A stretch of 64,000 nucleotides of DNA, taken from Stygiolobus caldivivus (GTDB lineage Archaea; Thermoproteota; Thermoprotei_A; Sulfolobales; Sulfolobaceae). Positions 1 to 9,560 of this stretch are shown piece after piece; position 1 is the first letter of the stretch, and each line of letters begins with the position of its first letter. The stretch spans positions 1,054,001 through 1,118,000 of the forward strand of contig NZ_AP024597.1 of NCBI RefSeq assembly GCF_019704315.1. The letters are read 5' to 3'. A model generated the notes under the pieces. The model made no database searches. It had not been told where the DNA came from and saw nothing but the letters and a program-made list of their open reading frames with translations. The translations under genes were made by a program, and so were the position numbers.

Positions 1-378
1 GCATAGAATAGAAACCGACGCCGATAACAGCGTTCTCGGTTCACTGTGTCTTAATTGTGCAAAGGCGTTGGAAGTGGTTTGCTCCTGATACAATGGCCCT
101 CTAAGCGTAACAAGTAGATAGAATTACTAACATTTTTTGTCTATGTGATATAGAGTATTTTGCCCTTATAATTCCCGGTTTTCAGCGGGAATTACTTTCA
201 ATTTGTCAGTGAGTGGAGAAATTCTCTACCATAAGTACGTGAACCGTAAATCTCTTTATCAAACTCCCGAAATTTCAAGGGAATGACAAAAATTCAGTCA
301 TGATAAAACCGCAAAGCACAGTAAAGCTTATATAAGAGAAGAGCAAAATTAAGGATAGACAAAGTATAAAAACATTCA
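1..378 (+). promoter_or_regulatory. CRISPR array 1 leader
   Basis: Leader directly upstream of the first repeat of array 1. It is the reverse complement (roughly 85-90% identical by eye) of the sequence after the last repeat of array 2 (20820-21200). Visible parts are a TATA-like palindrome CTTATATAAG at 327-336 that could start the pre-crRNA about 25 bases downstream, an inverted repeat ATTCCCG/CGGGAAT at 171-192, and a second one, CCCGAAATTTCAAGGG, at 266-281. Both inverted repeats are kept in the other leader although the sequence between them (about 205-245) has diverged, so they are candidate binding sites for Csa3 or the spacer-insertion machinery. It probably extends beyond the left window edge. 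Confidence 0.9.
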
Positions 379-2468
379 GTTAATCCTTCATGGAATTGAA
401 AGTGTAGCGATGCTAGGCGGCTGAATCGAAGCGAAACTCATGTTAATCCTTCATGGAATTGAAAGTTATATTCAGGTATCTGGTCCATGGCCTAAAGGCG
501 AGACGTTAATCCTTCATGGAATTGAAAGGTATTTCTCCCTCTGGACTAAATAGGAGGTATCTCTTTTGGTTAATCCTTCATGGAATTGAAAGTCTCTTTG
601 CCCAGGGCGTCCCTCAGGAACACGTAGTTGGTTAATCCTTCATGGAATTGAAAGTTCACTCTGACCCTGAGAGGCACTACTTGGAGACTCATTGTTAATC
701 CTTCATGGAATTGAAAGTGAATTGAGAGATATTCGTATATGAGCTCTTGTACATAAAGTTAATCCTTCATGGAATTGAAAGCTTCATCGACCGGTGCCGT
801 AAATTGGATTAACGTATCGTTGTTAATCCTTCATGGAATTGAAAGTTAGCCTGTTTAATTCTTCCCAACTAAAGGAGGTCTTAAGTTAATCCTTCATGGA
901 ATTGAAAGTAAAAATGCTTAAGCAAACTGTGAAACAGCCCAGCTCGCTTTGTTAATCCTTCATGGAATTGAAAGAGTAAGGAGACGGAAAGAAGGAGAGA
1001 AGAGAAAAGAGTGTTAATCCTTCATGGAATTGAAAGTAATCTTGTTCTCTATTGATTCGAAAGGTCTTATGTTAATAGTTAATCCTTCATGGAATTGAAA
1101 GTCAAAGGTGGAGATGGGTAGCATTTTGTAGTAAAACTTAGTTAATCCTTCATGGAATTGAAAGCGATGCCCTGGTCGAACTTGCCCTGTATGCCTTTAT
1201 TATTTGTTAATCCTTCATGGAATTGAAAGACGGGGAGAGTGAGGCTCTGCCCACCAAACACGCGGGCGGACAGTTAATCCTTCATGGAATTGAAAGTATA
1301 ATCGTCTACTAATGCCCTGAGTCTGTTCCTAAGAGCTAGTTAATCCTTCATGGAATTGAAAGTATTTTATTGGTTGTTTGGCCTTTTTCGGCTTTCTCAA
1401 CCTTACGTTAATCCTTCATGGAATTGAAAGTCTAATCGTTAAAACGCTGGTCTACCACCCGGAACTGCGTTAATCCTTCATGGAATTGAAAGAATAACAT
1501 ATTCGAGTGCATGGCGAAGCTAGTCGTGTACGATGTTAATCCTTCATGGAATTGAAAGGATAATATTCTGGATGTCATTACCTATAACAAACTGACCTGT
1601 GTTAATCCTTCATGGAATTGAAAGATCAGTCCACCTAAAACGCCACCAATTATGCTGTACGTATGTTAATCCTTCATGGAATTGAAAGTTTCACAAAAGA
1701 CCCCACACGGATCAACATTCCGTGGTTAATCCTTCATGGAATTGAAAGAGGATACCAGTTCGAATGGTATGCAGGAGACACAGGTGATATTGTTAATCCT
1801 TCATGGAATTGAAAGAACTCTCTATTAACGTCAAAATTGCTTTTTTTATCATAAAGTTGTTAATCCTTCATGGAATTGAAAGGTCTTAACAACATCTTTA
1901 TAACGTTCACCGCTTCTCATTTATTAGGTTAATCCTTCATGGAATTGAAAGTAGAATTAGAAGAGAAGACCATAGGGACATATTACTTCACGTTAATCCT
2001 TCATGGAATTGAAAGCCCCCATAAAATGATGAAAGCGAGCGGGCGTGAGGAAAATTGTTAATCCTTCATGGAATTGAAAGAACGAAAGAAAGAGATTATG
2101 CTTATGTCTTGTATAAAATTAAGTTAATCCTTCATGGAATTGAAAGTAAATAAGAAATGGAGACGGGATAGGGATGTTTTCAGAGTTAATCCTTCATGGA
2201 ATTGAAAGCGATATAAGTTCGATATCAAGGAGTTTATAGAAGCTGAAAGTTAATCCTTCATGGAATTGAAAGTAAAACAATAGTCTTAGATTTCGAGTGA
2301 CTCCATCTAAGGTAGGTTAATCCTTCATGGAATTGAAAGATACGGCAACACTTTCCAGGCTGTACTTTCCACACTGTCTGTTAATCCTTCATGGGATTGA
2401 AAGCCGATCAATACAACGCCCCCTAGACTTAACATAACAAAATATGTTAATCCTCAATGGTAAAGCAG
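379..2468 (+). CRISPR. CRISPR array 1, 33 repeats
   Basis: The 24-bp repeat starts GTTAATCCTTC and ends GGAATTGAAAG. First repeat 379-402, then one about every 62-66 bp. I count 31 identical copies, one with a single change (2380-2403, GGG for GGA) and one degenerate terminal copy at 2446-2468. Spacers are about 38-44 bp. Degeneration only at the right end, together with the leader on the left, fixes the direction of transcription and spacer addition as + strand. The repeat is the one used by array 2, so both should be processed by the Cas6 encoded at 27697-28593. One spacer (1230-1272) shares a core with two array 2 spacers. Confidence 0.98.
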
Positions 2469-2834
2469 TCTTTTAGGGAAAGTTGGGCCTAAACTTCACT
2501 ATCTGAAGCTGATGCCTCATAGAAGTAACAGTTCTGAAGCCTTTAGGCACCTCCTTTACTTAGAGTTATATGATTAGTAGTACCACTACGTAGACAAATA
2601 TTAGGTTTAATTCTAGATAACTGAAGAGGAACCGCGGGCATGAAATCCGGGGTGACTGTAGTAATTTTTAAGGAAATTATCAGGGTTACATCTTATCTGT
2701 CGTGTTCTTGTAAAGTATAGTAATTTTATGTGTACGCATGTTAGACAGAGAAGGGAAGCACAGTGTCAACTAATAACGATTATGAAAAATTTATAAACGG
2801 GCAAGAAACAGTAAAAACTACGATATAAGAACAA
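2469..2834. other. Intergenic, array 1 trailer
   Basis: No gene is visible between the degenerate last repeat and the oxidase relic. A short GC-rich hairpin-like stretch lies near 2630-2650 (CCGCGGGC...CCGGGG), followed by AT-rich DNA with short open frames containing no recognisable protein. Confidence 0.5.
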
Positions 2835-3327
2835 GGAAGAAATAGTCAATAAAGAGGTTTACGACGATATTAAACTGGTTAAGGAAAAATCAAAGGGCTT
2901 CAGCCATGCATCGCCCTTCCTTATAGGGTTGTCAGTAAAACATTCCGCCGGCATTTTAGTTTACAATCAGAGGAAGACGTCATAAAAATTGTAGAGATCG
3001 CTATTGAAGACCAAGTACCCATAGTACCTAGAGCTGGGGGTAAGGATAACATAGGTGGGGTTATCCCTCTTAAAGGAGGAACTTTAATGGGCTTAAGTAA
3101 GATGGATATCCTTTAACGAGATAGAAGCAGAACCGGCGTCACAATTCGTTTGAACGGCAAAAGTTTATCCATCGACGTTTAACGAAGGCACTACTGTTGG
3201 AGGGTCTTTCAGCGGTGGTCTTGCAGTATAGGTGAATTCGTGTATGGGATCGCGTTACTGGAGTTAGGGCGGTAAACTCAAAAGGGGAGTTAGTGGCTTA
3301 TGGTCTGCGTTAAGTTGTTGAAACAAT
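2835..3327 (+). pseudogene. Decayed FAD-binding oxidase (GlcD-like)
   Basis: Broken relic of a FAD_binding_4 (PCMH-type) oxidase. Pieces in different frames still read like the family. One begins KEEIVNKEVYDD. A second runs from EEDVIKIVEIAIEDQ to VPIVPRAGG and then PLKGGTLMGLSKMDI, which is the FAD-pyrophosphate loop region. Another gives TTVGGSFSGGLAV and GVRAVNSKGELV, the central GG segment. At least three frame changes and several stops separate them. The intact gene that follows (3393-4634) belongs to the same family, so this is probably a dead paralogue or a former partner subunit. The C-terminal half is missing. Confidence 0.75.
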
Positions 3328-3392
3328 TAAGTAATATTTTTTAACTAAGTTAAAGGAAATTCTTTAATACAAATACTTTAAAAATACTCCTG

Positions 3393-4634
3393 ATGGAGAC
3401 CTTTTTGTTGGCTAAAAAAGAATTTGAAAAAGAATTTGGTTCTAAATTTATTGATACCGAAGAAATTATAGATGAATATTCAAAATCTCCTTACTTAGTT
3501 TCACCTATTCTTTCAAAAATGGGTAAAAGGGTTTTAGGTGCTGTAATAGCTGAAGACGAGAACGACATCGAATATACTATTAAAGTCTGTAGTAAATATC
3601 GTATTCCTCTATTGGCTAGAGGTGCTGGCACTTCGACAATTGGTCAAGTTTTGCCAATTTTTCCCTCAATAGTTGTTGATATTCAGAAATTGAACAAGGT
3701 ATTGGGACTTGATGGGGGATTTTTAAAAGTATCTCCGGGGGTTAAAGTCTTGCAATCACTTAACTATTTAAGAAAAAGAGGGAAGGAGTTAAGGGTATAT
3801 CCTAGTAGCTTTTATATATCTACCTTAGGAGGTTACATTGCCGGTGGTGATGTAGGAATAGGGTCTTACCAGTTTGGGTACCACTTCCACGGTAATGGGA
3901 TTAGACGTGTAAAAATAGTAGGTCCTAATGGGTTTCAAGAACTTACTGGAGATATGACTTTAGCCGTAGCTCAAGCTGCCGGGGCTACTGGGATTATAAC
4001 TGGGGCCGAAGTAGCTGTTATTGACTACGAAGACTGGAAAGACCAATTAGTTCGTTTCAATGACGTCAGTGGGGTAGTCAAGTTCTTAAAAGATATGGAA
4101 AAAGAAAGGCCTAACATAAGGAGAATTACAATAGAAGACGAAGAAGCTTTCACTTTGGTCTCTCAAGGTAGAGTTAGACCGGGTAAATGGAACGTTATAT
4201 TAGCTAGTACTAAAAGTTTCGGAGAAGAAATAAATATGAGGTTTTTAGACGAATTAGCGTTTGCAGCGATTTACGTGACTATGAGTAAACTAACTAGATT
4301 TCCAAACTATTTCTATGAAGTAAGATTGCTACCCCTAAATAGTTTTCTAAGTGTCGTAAGTCAAATAAAGAAAGCTCTAGGTCCAAACGTATTAATTCAC
4401 GGAGATGTCATGACTTTAAGAGGGGAAACGATAATCTATACTGTATTCATGTCAGATAAAAGCAATTTCGAACTAATAGATTCAATAATGATAAAAGAGG
4501 GTATACCGTTTGAAATACATTCCCTGGCAGTGAATGACAGAGTTGATGAGGAATATAGACTAGAACTAATGAAAAAACTAAAGAAAATGGTTGATCCGTA
4601 TGATATTCTAAACCCAGGGAAGCTGAGAATATGA
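3393..4634 (+). CDS. FAD-linked oxidase, GlcD/PCMH family
   Basis: 413 residues. Flavoprotein of the FAD_binding_4 type that probably oxidises a hydroxy acid or amino-acid derivative; the exact substrate is unknown. The N-terminal FAD-binding domain shows the typical segment PLLARGAGTSTIGQ (about residues 70-84) and a central GGYIAGGDVGIGS segment (about 146-158). The C-terminus ends with DPYDILNPGKL, the usual closing motif of GlcD/LDH-D proteins (DP..ilNPGK). The ATG start has a TATA-like ATTCTTTAATAC about 25 bases upstream, suggesting a leaderless transcript. It overlaps the next gene by 4 bases (ATGA), so it heads an operon with the DUF1177 and M20 genes. A relic of the same family lies just upstream. 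Family call confident; substrate inferred only from the neighbours. Confidence 0.85.
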   Translation: METFLLAKKEFEKEFGSKFIDTEEIIDEYSKSPYLVSPILSKMGKRVLGAVIAEDENDIEYTIKVCSKYRIPLLARGAGTSTIGQVLPIFPSIVVDIQKLNKVLGLDGGFLKVSPGVKVLQSLNYLRKRGKELRVYPSSFYISTLGGYIAGGDVGIGSYQFGYHFHGNGIRRVKIVGPNGFQELTGDMTLAVAQAAGATGIITGAEVAVIDYEDWKDQLVRFNDVSGVVKFLKDMEKERPNIRRITIEDEEAFTLVSQGRVRPGKWNVILASTKSFGEEINMRFLDELAFAAIYVTMSKLTRFPNYFYEVRLLPLNSFLSVVSQIKKALGPNVLIHGDVMTLRGETIIYTVFMSDKSNFELIDSIMIKEGIPFEIHSLAVNDRVDEEYRLELMKKLKKMVDPYDILNPGKLRI

Positions 4635-5518
4635 TTTTGAAGACGCTGATTGACGTAATTGGTATCTTAGAATCTAAGAGTCCGCTAGAGACGATTAGAA
4701 AGAGATTAGAAAATAAGGTTGAGTATGAGGAAACGATAGTGGGAGAAGTCCCTTATATTAAAGCCGTATATAAAGGTGGGGGGAAGGACAAGATTGAAAT
4801 TTTAGGGAGGTTAGGAGCAATACAGATGGTTAACACGAATAAGGGTTTAGTTTCTGACGCTGATGGTGCCGTTATCACGTTAACTACACTTTTCGAACTC
4901 CTTGACCTGATGGATAAAGGAATTGTATTTGATATTGATATAGTATTTGTTACAAATTTAGCTACTAGAGCTAAGCTGATCCCTCACAGACCGTTTGACT
5001 TTATGATCCCATTAATGGGACTAGACGACGCATTAAAAATTGAAGTAGACCCTACAGCTTCATTTATATTATCTATAGATTCTACTAAGGGGAATAGGTT
5101 AGCAAAATACGACGATTTTGCGTTAACACATGTTATTAAAGACGGTTATATATTGAAATTGCATGATAACGTCATCGATATCTATAATAGAGTTACTGAA
5201 CACGAAATTTATATGGTACCTCTTACTACCGGTGATCTTACACCTCTAGACTATAATGTATATCATATTAGTACTTTGATTTCCCCTTGGCTGTATACTT
5301 CTTCACCGGTCATTGGCTTAGCTACGGTTTCTAAACAGGTGATACCCGGATATGAGACTGGAGTCCAAAACCTAATAATGTTAGAACATGCATCGAGATT
5401 TTGCACCGAACTTATAAAGTATTTAGAAAAGGGCGGAAAAGTATATGATGAAAACGAGTTAATGGAATTAGAGAGCAAACTAGGTAAATCAAATTTGGTT
5501 AAGGCCAAGAGAGTGTAG
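4631..5518 (+). CDS. DUF1177 family protein
   Basis: 295 residues, the normal length of the family. The pattern IGRLGAIQMVNT...GLVSDADGAV (about 58-80), a DP.A.ilSIDSTKGNR segment (about 141-155) and PLTTGDLTP...YHISTLISP match DUF1177 as I know it, a family of unknown function that often sits beside peptide or amino-acid uptake and M20 hydrolase genes. No signal peptide or membrane segment, so cytoplasmic. The start overlaps the FAD oxidase stop by 4 bases and the next gene follows 4 bases after its stop, so translational coupling is likely. The family name is recognised from pattern memory, not a search; any catalytic role is unproven. Confidence 0.75.
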   Translation: MILKTLIDVIGILESKSPLETIRKRLENKVEYEETIVGEVPYIKAVYKGGGKDKIEILGRLGAIQMVNTNKGLVSDADGAVITLTTLFELLDLMDKGIVFDIDIVFVTNLATRAKLIPHRPFDFMIPLMGLDDALKIEVDPTASFILSIDSTKGNRLAKYDDFALTHVIKDGYILKLHDNVIDIYNRVTEHEIYMVPLTTGDLTPLDYNVYHISTLISPWLYTSSPVIGLATVSKQVIPGYETGVQNLIMLEHASRFCTELIKYLEKGGKVYDENELMELESKLGKSNLVKAKRV

Positions 5519-5522
5519 AGCG

Positions 5523-6644
5523 GTGATTGTCCCGTTATTGAGAGATCTAGTAGAGATTCAGACTGTAAACCCTCCGGGAAAAGAATATGAAACGATTGTA
5601 AGCTATTTGAAGGATTTATTTTCTAGATTAGGATTTAAAACTGAGCTTATAACTATTCCAGAAGAGTACATCGATAAAAATTATATTTATTCTCCTCAAC
5701 ATAAAGGGTATAAAAGGGTAATACTGATTGCTAAAAATTCCAGAGAACCATTACTTCATTTTAATTTTCATTATGACGTAGTTCCACCCGGGGATAATTG
5801 GGTAACAGAACCGTTTAAACTGAAGATAATTGATAACAAAGCGTTTGGCAGAGGGACATCGGATATGAAAGGGGCTATAGTTAGTTTATATTTAGCTCTG
5901 TCAAGATTCAATGAGACACCGATAGAGATAGCCTTTGTTCCCGATGAAGAGAGCGGCGGAATCGGTTCTAGGTATTTAACTGAGGAAATCGGAATTAAAC
6001 CCAAAGAGGTAGTATTTGGAGAGCCTAGCTTTCCAAACATTTACGTTGGGCATTACGGTATAATGAGGGGTATTATAAAAGTACTCGGAAAACAGGTCCA
6101 TGCAAGTATGGCGAAAGAGGGCGTAAACGCATTTCTTGAAGCGTCAAGGCTTGCCCTTAAATTAAATGAAGGATTGAGTAAGAAATATAATATTAATTTA
6201 GGCGGATATACTATTAATTCTTCTAATAGTGACGGAATAGTACCAGGGTTTTTTGCCTTTAGTTATTATAGGGCTATTTCACCTAATGAAGGAGAGCTTT
6301 TTGATAAAGAGATTATCGAAGAAGTTTCGAAAGGGTTGGGAATAAATTACGAATTCGAAATAAAATCTATAGTATATGGTCATATCTCTAAAGAGTCGGA
6401 TCTGACTAAACAACTAGAGTATTGCGTCAAATCTGTTTTAAATATAAACCCAGAAAAGTCTATCAGTAGTCTAAGATACGATGCGGTATTCTACAAAGAC
6501 TCTGTCTCAGTCAATTTTGGTCCCGGAGATCCTAAACAGGCGCATGTCGTGAATGAATATATAGAACTAAAAAACATTGAAAAGACTAGTTCGGTCTATG
6601 AGTGCCTGCTGAGAGAAAAAATAAAAAGTTTAAAAAATACGTGA
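5523..6644 (+). CDS. M20 family metallopeptidase / deacylase
   Basis: 373 residues, similar to ArgE/DapE/CPG2-type zinc hydrolases that cleave an amide bond in acylated amino acids or dipeptides. Metal-site motifs are visible: HYDVVPPGDNW (about 81-91, first metal His and the following Asp), GRGTSDMKG (about 108-116, bridging Asp), PDEESGG (about 140-146, catalytic and metal Glu), GEPS (metal Glu/Asp position), and the C-terminal GPGDPKQAHVVNEY with the last metal His. The GTG start lies 4 bases after the DUF1177 stop. Third gene of the operon; with the oxidase upstream and a permease downstream, it fits degradation of an imported amino-acid derivative. Confidence 0.85.
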   Translation: MIVPLLRDLVEIQTVNPPGKEYETIVSYLKDLFSRLGFKTELITIPEEYIDKNYIYSPQHKGYKRVILIAKNSREPLLHFNFHYDVVPPGDNWVTEPFKLKIIDNKAFGRGTSDMKGAIVSLYLALSRFNETPIEIAFVPDEESGGIGSRYLTEEIGIKPKEVVFGEPSFPNIYVGHYGIMRGIIKVLGKQVHASMAKEGVNAFLEASRLALKLNEGLSKKYNINLGGYTINSSNSDGIVPGFFAFSYYRAISPNEGELFDKEIIEEVSKGLGINYEFEIKSIVYGHISKESDLTKQLEYCVKSVLNINPEKSISSLRYDAVFYKDSVSVNFGPGDPKQAHVVNEYIELKNIEKTSSVYECLLREKIKSLKNT

Positions 6645-6727
6645 TATGAGAAGAAGGATAAAATTGAAAAATTTTTAAGAAGTAAGTAAAAAACTTTATT
6701 ATTAGAACTTGCCAATAACCCGTTAGG

Positions 6728-7333
6728 ATGAAGAAACTATATAGGATCAACTTTTCAACATTACATGACGGTTGCTGGACAAGCAACGTTAAGGATAAGG
6801 TAGTTACACTAAATATATCAAAACACAATAATAATAAGATAAAAGTTAGTATAATATCACCTCGACTATTAATAAAAGACCTAGAGAAATCCGAAAATGT
6901 ATATGATATATTAAAATATAGGACGATTAAAGGAGGTTATATTATTGACTTTCTTGAGGAAATAGACAGTACAGTATCTGGGTATTTATTATCTGATAAT
7001 AACGTCTTATATCACAAAAATATTGTGAGACAGAAATTAGAAAAATGGGAAATAATTTCGCTAAGTAAATCTGTTATTAATAAGCTAACTGAAAAATTTA
7101 ATATTAATAGTATTTCTATTAATGAAATAAAACCCTCAGATATACTATATTACGGTCTATCTGAAAAGGAGTTATTAGTTCTTAAAAACGCAATTTCAAT
7201 GGGATATTTTAATTATCCTAGAGCAGTAAAGGCTAATGATGTAGCTAAAAAATTGGGAATAAGCAAACAAGATTTCCTTTATCATTTAAGAAATTCAATT
7301 AATAAATTAGTCTCCTCAATCGATCTCGATTAA
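6728..7333 (+). CDS. Bat-like HTH transcriptional regulator
   Basis: 201 residues. The C-terminal about 50 residues (ELLVLKNAISMGYFNYPRA... then VAKKLGISKQDFLYHLR) match the HTH_10 bacterio-opsin-activator type helix-turn-helix common in archaea. The first 150 residues probably form a ligand-sensing domain but show no motif I can name. TATA-like ACTTTATTATTA at about 6691-6702 lies 25 bases before the ATG, so the gene has its own promoter and probably a leaderless mRNA. Placed between the catabolic operon and the permease, it is the likely local regulator of both. This is inferred from position. Confidence 0.75.
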   Translation: MKKLYRINFSTLHDGCWTSNVKDKVVTLNISKHNNNKIKVSIISPRLLIKDLEKSENVYDILKYRTIKGGYIIDFLEEIDSTVSGYLLSDNNVLYHKNIVRQKLEKWEIISLSKSVINKLTEKFNINSISINEIKPSDILYYGLSEKELLVLKNAISMGYFNYPRAVKANDVAKKLGISKQDFLYHLRNSINKLVSSIDLD

Positions 7334-7508
7334 CATTTCGAAAACTGTTTATTACATCTTATACTTAAAAACGTCGTGTGAAGTGAATTACAAATAACTT
7401 GTGTTCTTATAAACTTTTCTTTTAACCCCGTTAAAAGAATAAACAAAAGTGATAGGGTTATTTTAAGGTGAAAAAGGAAAAATCTTTCCGCCGTCTCTAA
7501 TTATATTT

Positions 7509-8927
7509 ATGGAAGATAAAAAGGGTGATTTGCAAAAACCTGGGATTAAGAGAGGTGTCCTAGGAACGTGGTTAGTTGCAAGTTACGGTATAGCAGCTAA
7601 TGCACCAATAGCAGTCGCAACACTCTATTTTGTAGGTTTAGCTGGGCTAGTTGGCGGGGCAATGCCACTTACAGTCCTCCTTTCATATTTAATTTATGCT
7701 ACCACCTTAGTAGTAATTTATGAGTGGAGTAAAGATATCGCAGCCTCTTACGGGTATGTCGCTATGATAAAGAAGGGCCTTAATAGTAGCTTAGCGGCGT
7801 TTACTGTAGGTTACGGATATGTTTACCAATATCTTATTTCTGGTGCAGCTGGCTTTGGAATATTAGGGTTAGCCTCGTTCATTTACCTAATCTCTCCTAG
7901 TATACAGTCAACAATGCCATGGTTATGGGCTTTAATTGTAGTTGTAGTCACGGCTGAAATCACATTAATAATGTGGCTTGGAGTAAAACCGGGCGGAGTT
8001 CTCAATCTTATTATAGGTCTAATATCAATAGTTTTCTTAATAATAACTTCGCTATATTTAATTATAATAACGGGTCCTAAGAATACTATCTACCCCTTTA
8101 CTGCAGTCCCAGTTAATAACGACTGGGCTTTAGTACTAACTGCAATGATATTTGGAATAACGACATTCGGCGGAGCTACTACACCAATAGGAGTCGCAGA
8201 AGAAGCTAAAATACCTAAGAAAACTTTACCTAAAGCACTCCTCATAACTTTCCTCCTTTTGGGAATTGGGTTAATTCTTAACTCTTATGCCCAAACGGTA
8301 GTCTATGGGATAAATAATATGTTTAAGTATGCTAATTTACCAGATCCGATGATTATAATATATAGCAAGTATTTTAACCCCATCGTAGTTGGTCTCCTCA
8401 TATTCTTAGTAGCGTTTATGTTTAACTCCTCTGCTTTAGCGTTTGCTACAAGTGGTAGTAGAATGATATTCGGGATGGCTAGGGATGGAGTACTTTACCC
8501 CGGAGTTTTCTCTAAGGCTAACCATTACGGAGTTCCAGGTAATGCTATAATACTAACTGGCATAACCACTGGTTTGGTTAGCCTTATTAGCGGGTATATT
8601 TTAGGGCCGTTAGAAGCTAGTATATTCTTGATAACCTTCGGTTCGTTTTATGTAGCTTTAGGGCATTTATTTGTTGCAATCGGGCTAATATCACACAAGA
8701 TAAAGTTAAGAAAGGCAAATATAGTAAAACACATAGTAGTACCATTAATTTCCATAGGATTATATTTAGCAGTAATATATTTTGGTACTTATCCAGCTCC
8801 AGCATTTCCTCTCAATATAGCAGTATATGCAGCGTGGGGCGTCCTATTACTCCATATAGTTGGATATTACATATTAAGAACGAGGAACCCAGAGAAAATA
8901 AGACATTTTGGGGACTACAGCCTATAG
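7509..8927 (+). CDS. APC family amino-acid permease
   Basis: 472 residues with about 12 hydrophobic helices from residue 18 to 460. The first helix, with GTWLVASYGIAANAPIAV, fits the unwound TM1 of APC transporters, and FGGATTPIGVAEEAKIPKKTLPKA (split across TM6 and the following loop) is a family hallmark. It probably imports the amino acid or derivative handled by the upstream oxidase, DUF1177 and M20 proteins. ATG start; the upstream 175 bases have no gene. No terminator-like T-run directly after the stop, only GGTTTTTAAAACC a little further on. Confidence 0.85.
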   Translation: MEDKKGDLQKPGIKRGVLGTWLVASYGIAANAPIAVATLYFVGLAGLVGGAMPLTVLLSYLIYATTLVVIYEWSKDIAASYGYVAMIKKGLNSSLAAFTVGYGYVYQYLISGAAGFGILGLASFIYLISPSIQSTMPWLWALIVVVVTAEITLIMWLGVKPGGVLNLIIGLISIVFLIITSLYLIIITGPKNTIYPFTAVPVNNDWALVLTAMIFGITTFGGATTPIGVAEEAKIPKKTLPKALLITFLLLGIGLILNSYAQTVVYGINNMFKYANLPDPMIIIYSKYFNPIVVGLLIFLVAFMFNSSALAFATSGSRMIFGMARDGVLYPGVFSKANHYGVPGNAIILTGITTGLVSLISGYILGPLEASIFLITFGSFYVALGHLFVAIGLISHKIKLRKANIVKHIVVPLISIGLYLAVIYFGTYPAPAFPLNIAVYAAWGVLLLHIVGYYILRTRNPEKIRHFGDYSL

Positions 8928-9049
8928 AAGCATTTAGGTTTTTAAAACCGAGAAACTATAACTCGCATTATCAAAAATTCTTTAGTTCTCTAATTATCAA
9001 CTAAGTCACTAAAAAGTGTAAAGAAGTCACCTATTAGGTAATTATGGCG

Positions 9050-9375
9050 TATCTAATTAAAACTAAATGAAAAATTACTAAAACTGTTAAGGGAAATTAG
9101 ATAAGCACCAGTCGCCATTCCAGCAAGAGAAAAATGTGTTAACCCCAACTCCTTTTGAAAGCCCACGTCTTCGACGTCGACAAACTTAACGGCTTTTATG
9201 AAGTCCCCTACCAGTCCGGTCTTTTTAATTTTCCGAAAGAAGTCCTTCCTCATGAAAAGCGGGGCTGGAAGACGAAACCCTACCTAAAGACCGGTATAAC
9301 ACCGTCCTTTAACCTGAGTACCAGGTTTATTAAGCGGACGGGCCGAGCACGTATTTCATCTCTCCCTGTCCTCCC
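9050..9375 (-). pseudogene. VapC-like PIN toxin relic
   Basis: On the minus strand, just after the VapB-like reading frame, a new frame starts MKYVLGPSA and then runs into stops. Another frame continues with LVLRLKDG, and a longer frame gives FRKIKKTGLVGDFIKAVKFVDVEDVG. This is the order expected for a VapC toxin (MKYVLDASALIN..., then a middle region), with the catalytic first Asp replaced by Gly and several frame breaks, so no active toxin is made. The remaining minus-strand frame ends in KELGLTHFSLAGMATGAY, which has a counterpart at 15876-15917. Confidence 0.55.
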
Positions 9376-9560
9376 CTATCAGCCTAGCTACCTCCTCCCT
9401 TGAGACCTTTAACTCGTTAGCTATCCTAATCGCGGCCCCTCTAGCCTCTTCTTCCTCCTCCCTTTTGACCTCCTCTTCTAACGCGTTCCTCAATACTTCA
9501 GACACATCGACGCCATACCTCTTGGCCTCCTCCAACACCTCCCTCCTTACTTTAGTTTAC
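9356..9560 (-). pseudogene. VapB-like antitoxin, probably broken at its start
   Basis: A minus-strand frame of about 60 residues (GTG start at 9538) reads EVLEEAKRYGVDVSEVLRNA and then a Lys/Glu-rich helix, the pattern of VapB antitoxins of Sulfolobales. Upstream the same frame gives RTTYLTV, a stop, then TKVRREV, so the N-terminal DNA-binding strand is separated by a stop codon at about 9557-9559. The toxin frame after it is also broken. A 14-C tract lies 60 bases upstream. The helical part might still be translated from the GTG, but a dead pair is more likely. Confidence 0.55.

Noticed and set aside
1757-1791. GTTCGAAT-like motif inside an array 1 spacer, checked as a possible tRNA T-arm
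   Set aside because: No acceptor stem, anticodon arm or CCA context; it is a spacer.
2620-2700. GC-rich hairpin near 2640, considered as an IS200/IS605 right end or TnpB guide RNA
   Set aside because: No recognisable TnpB sequence next to it and the stem is short and imperfect.
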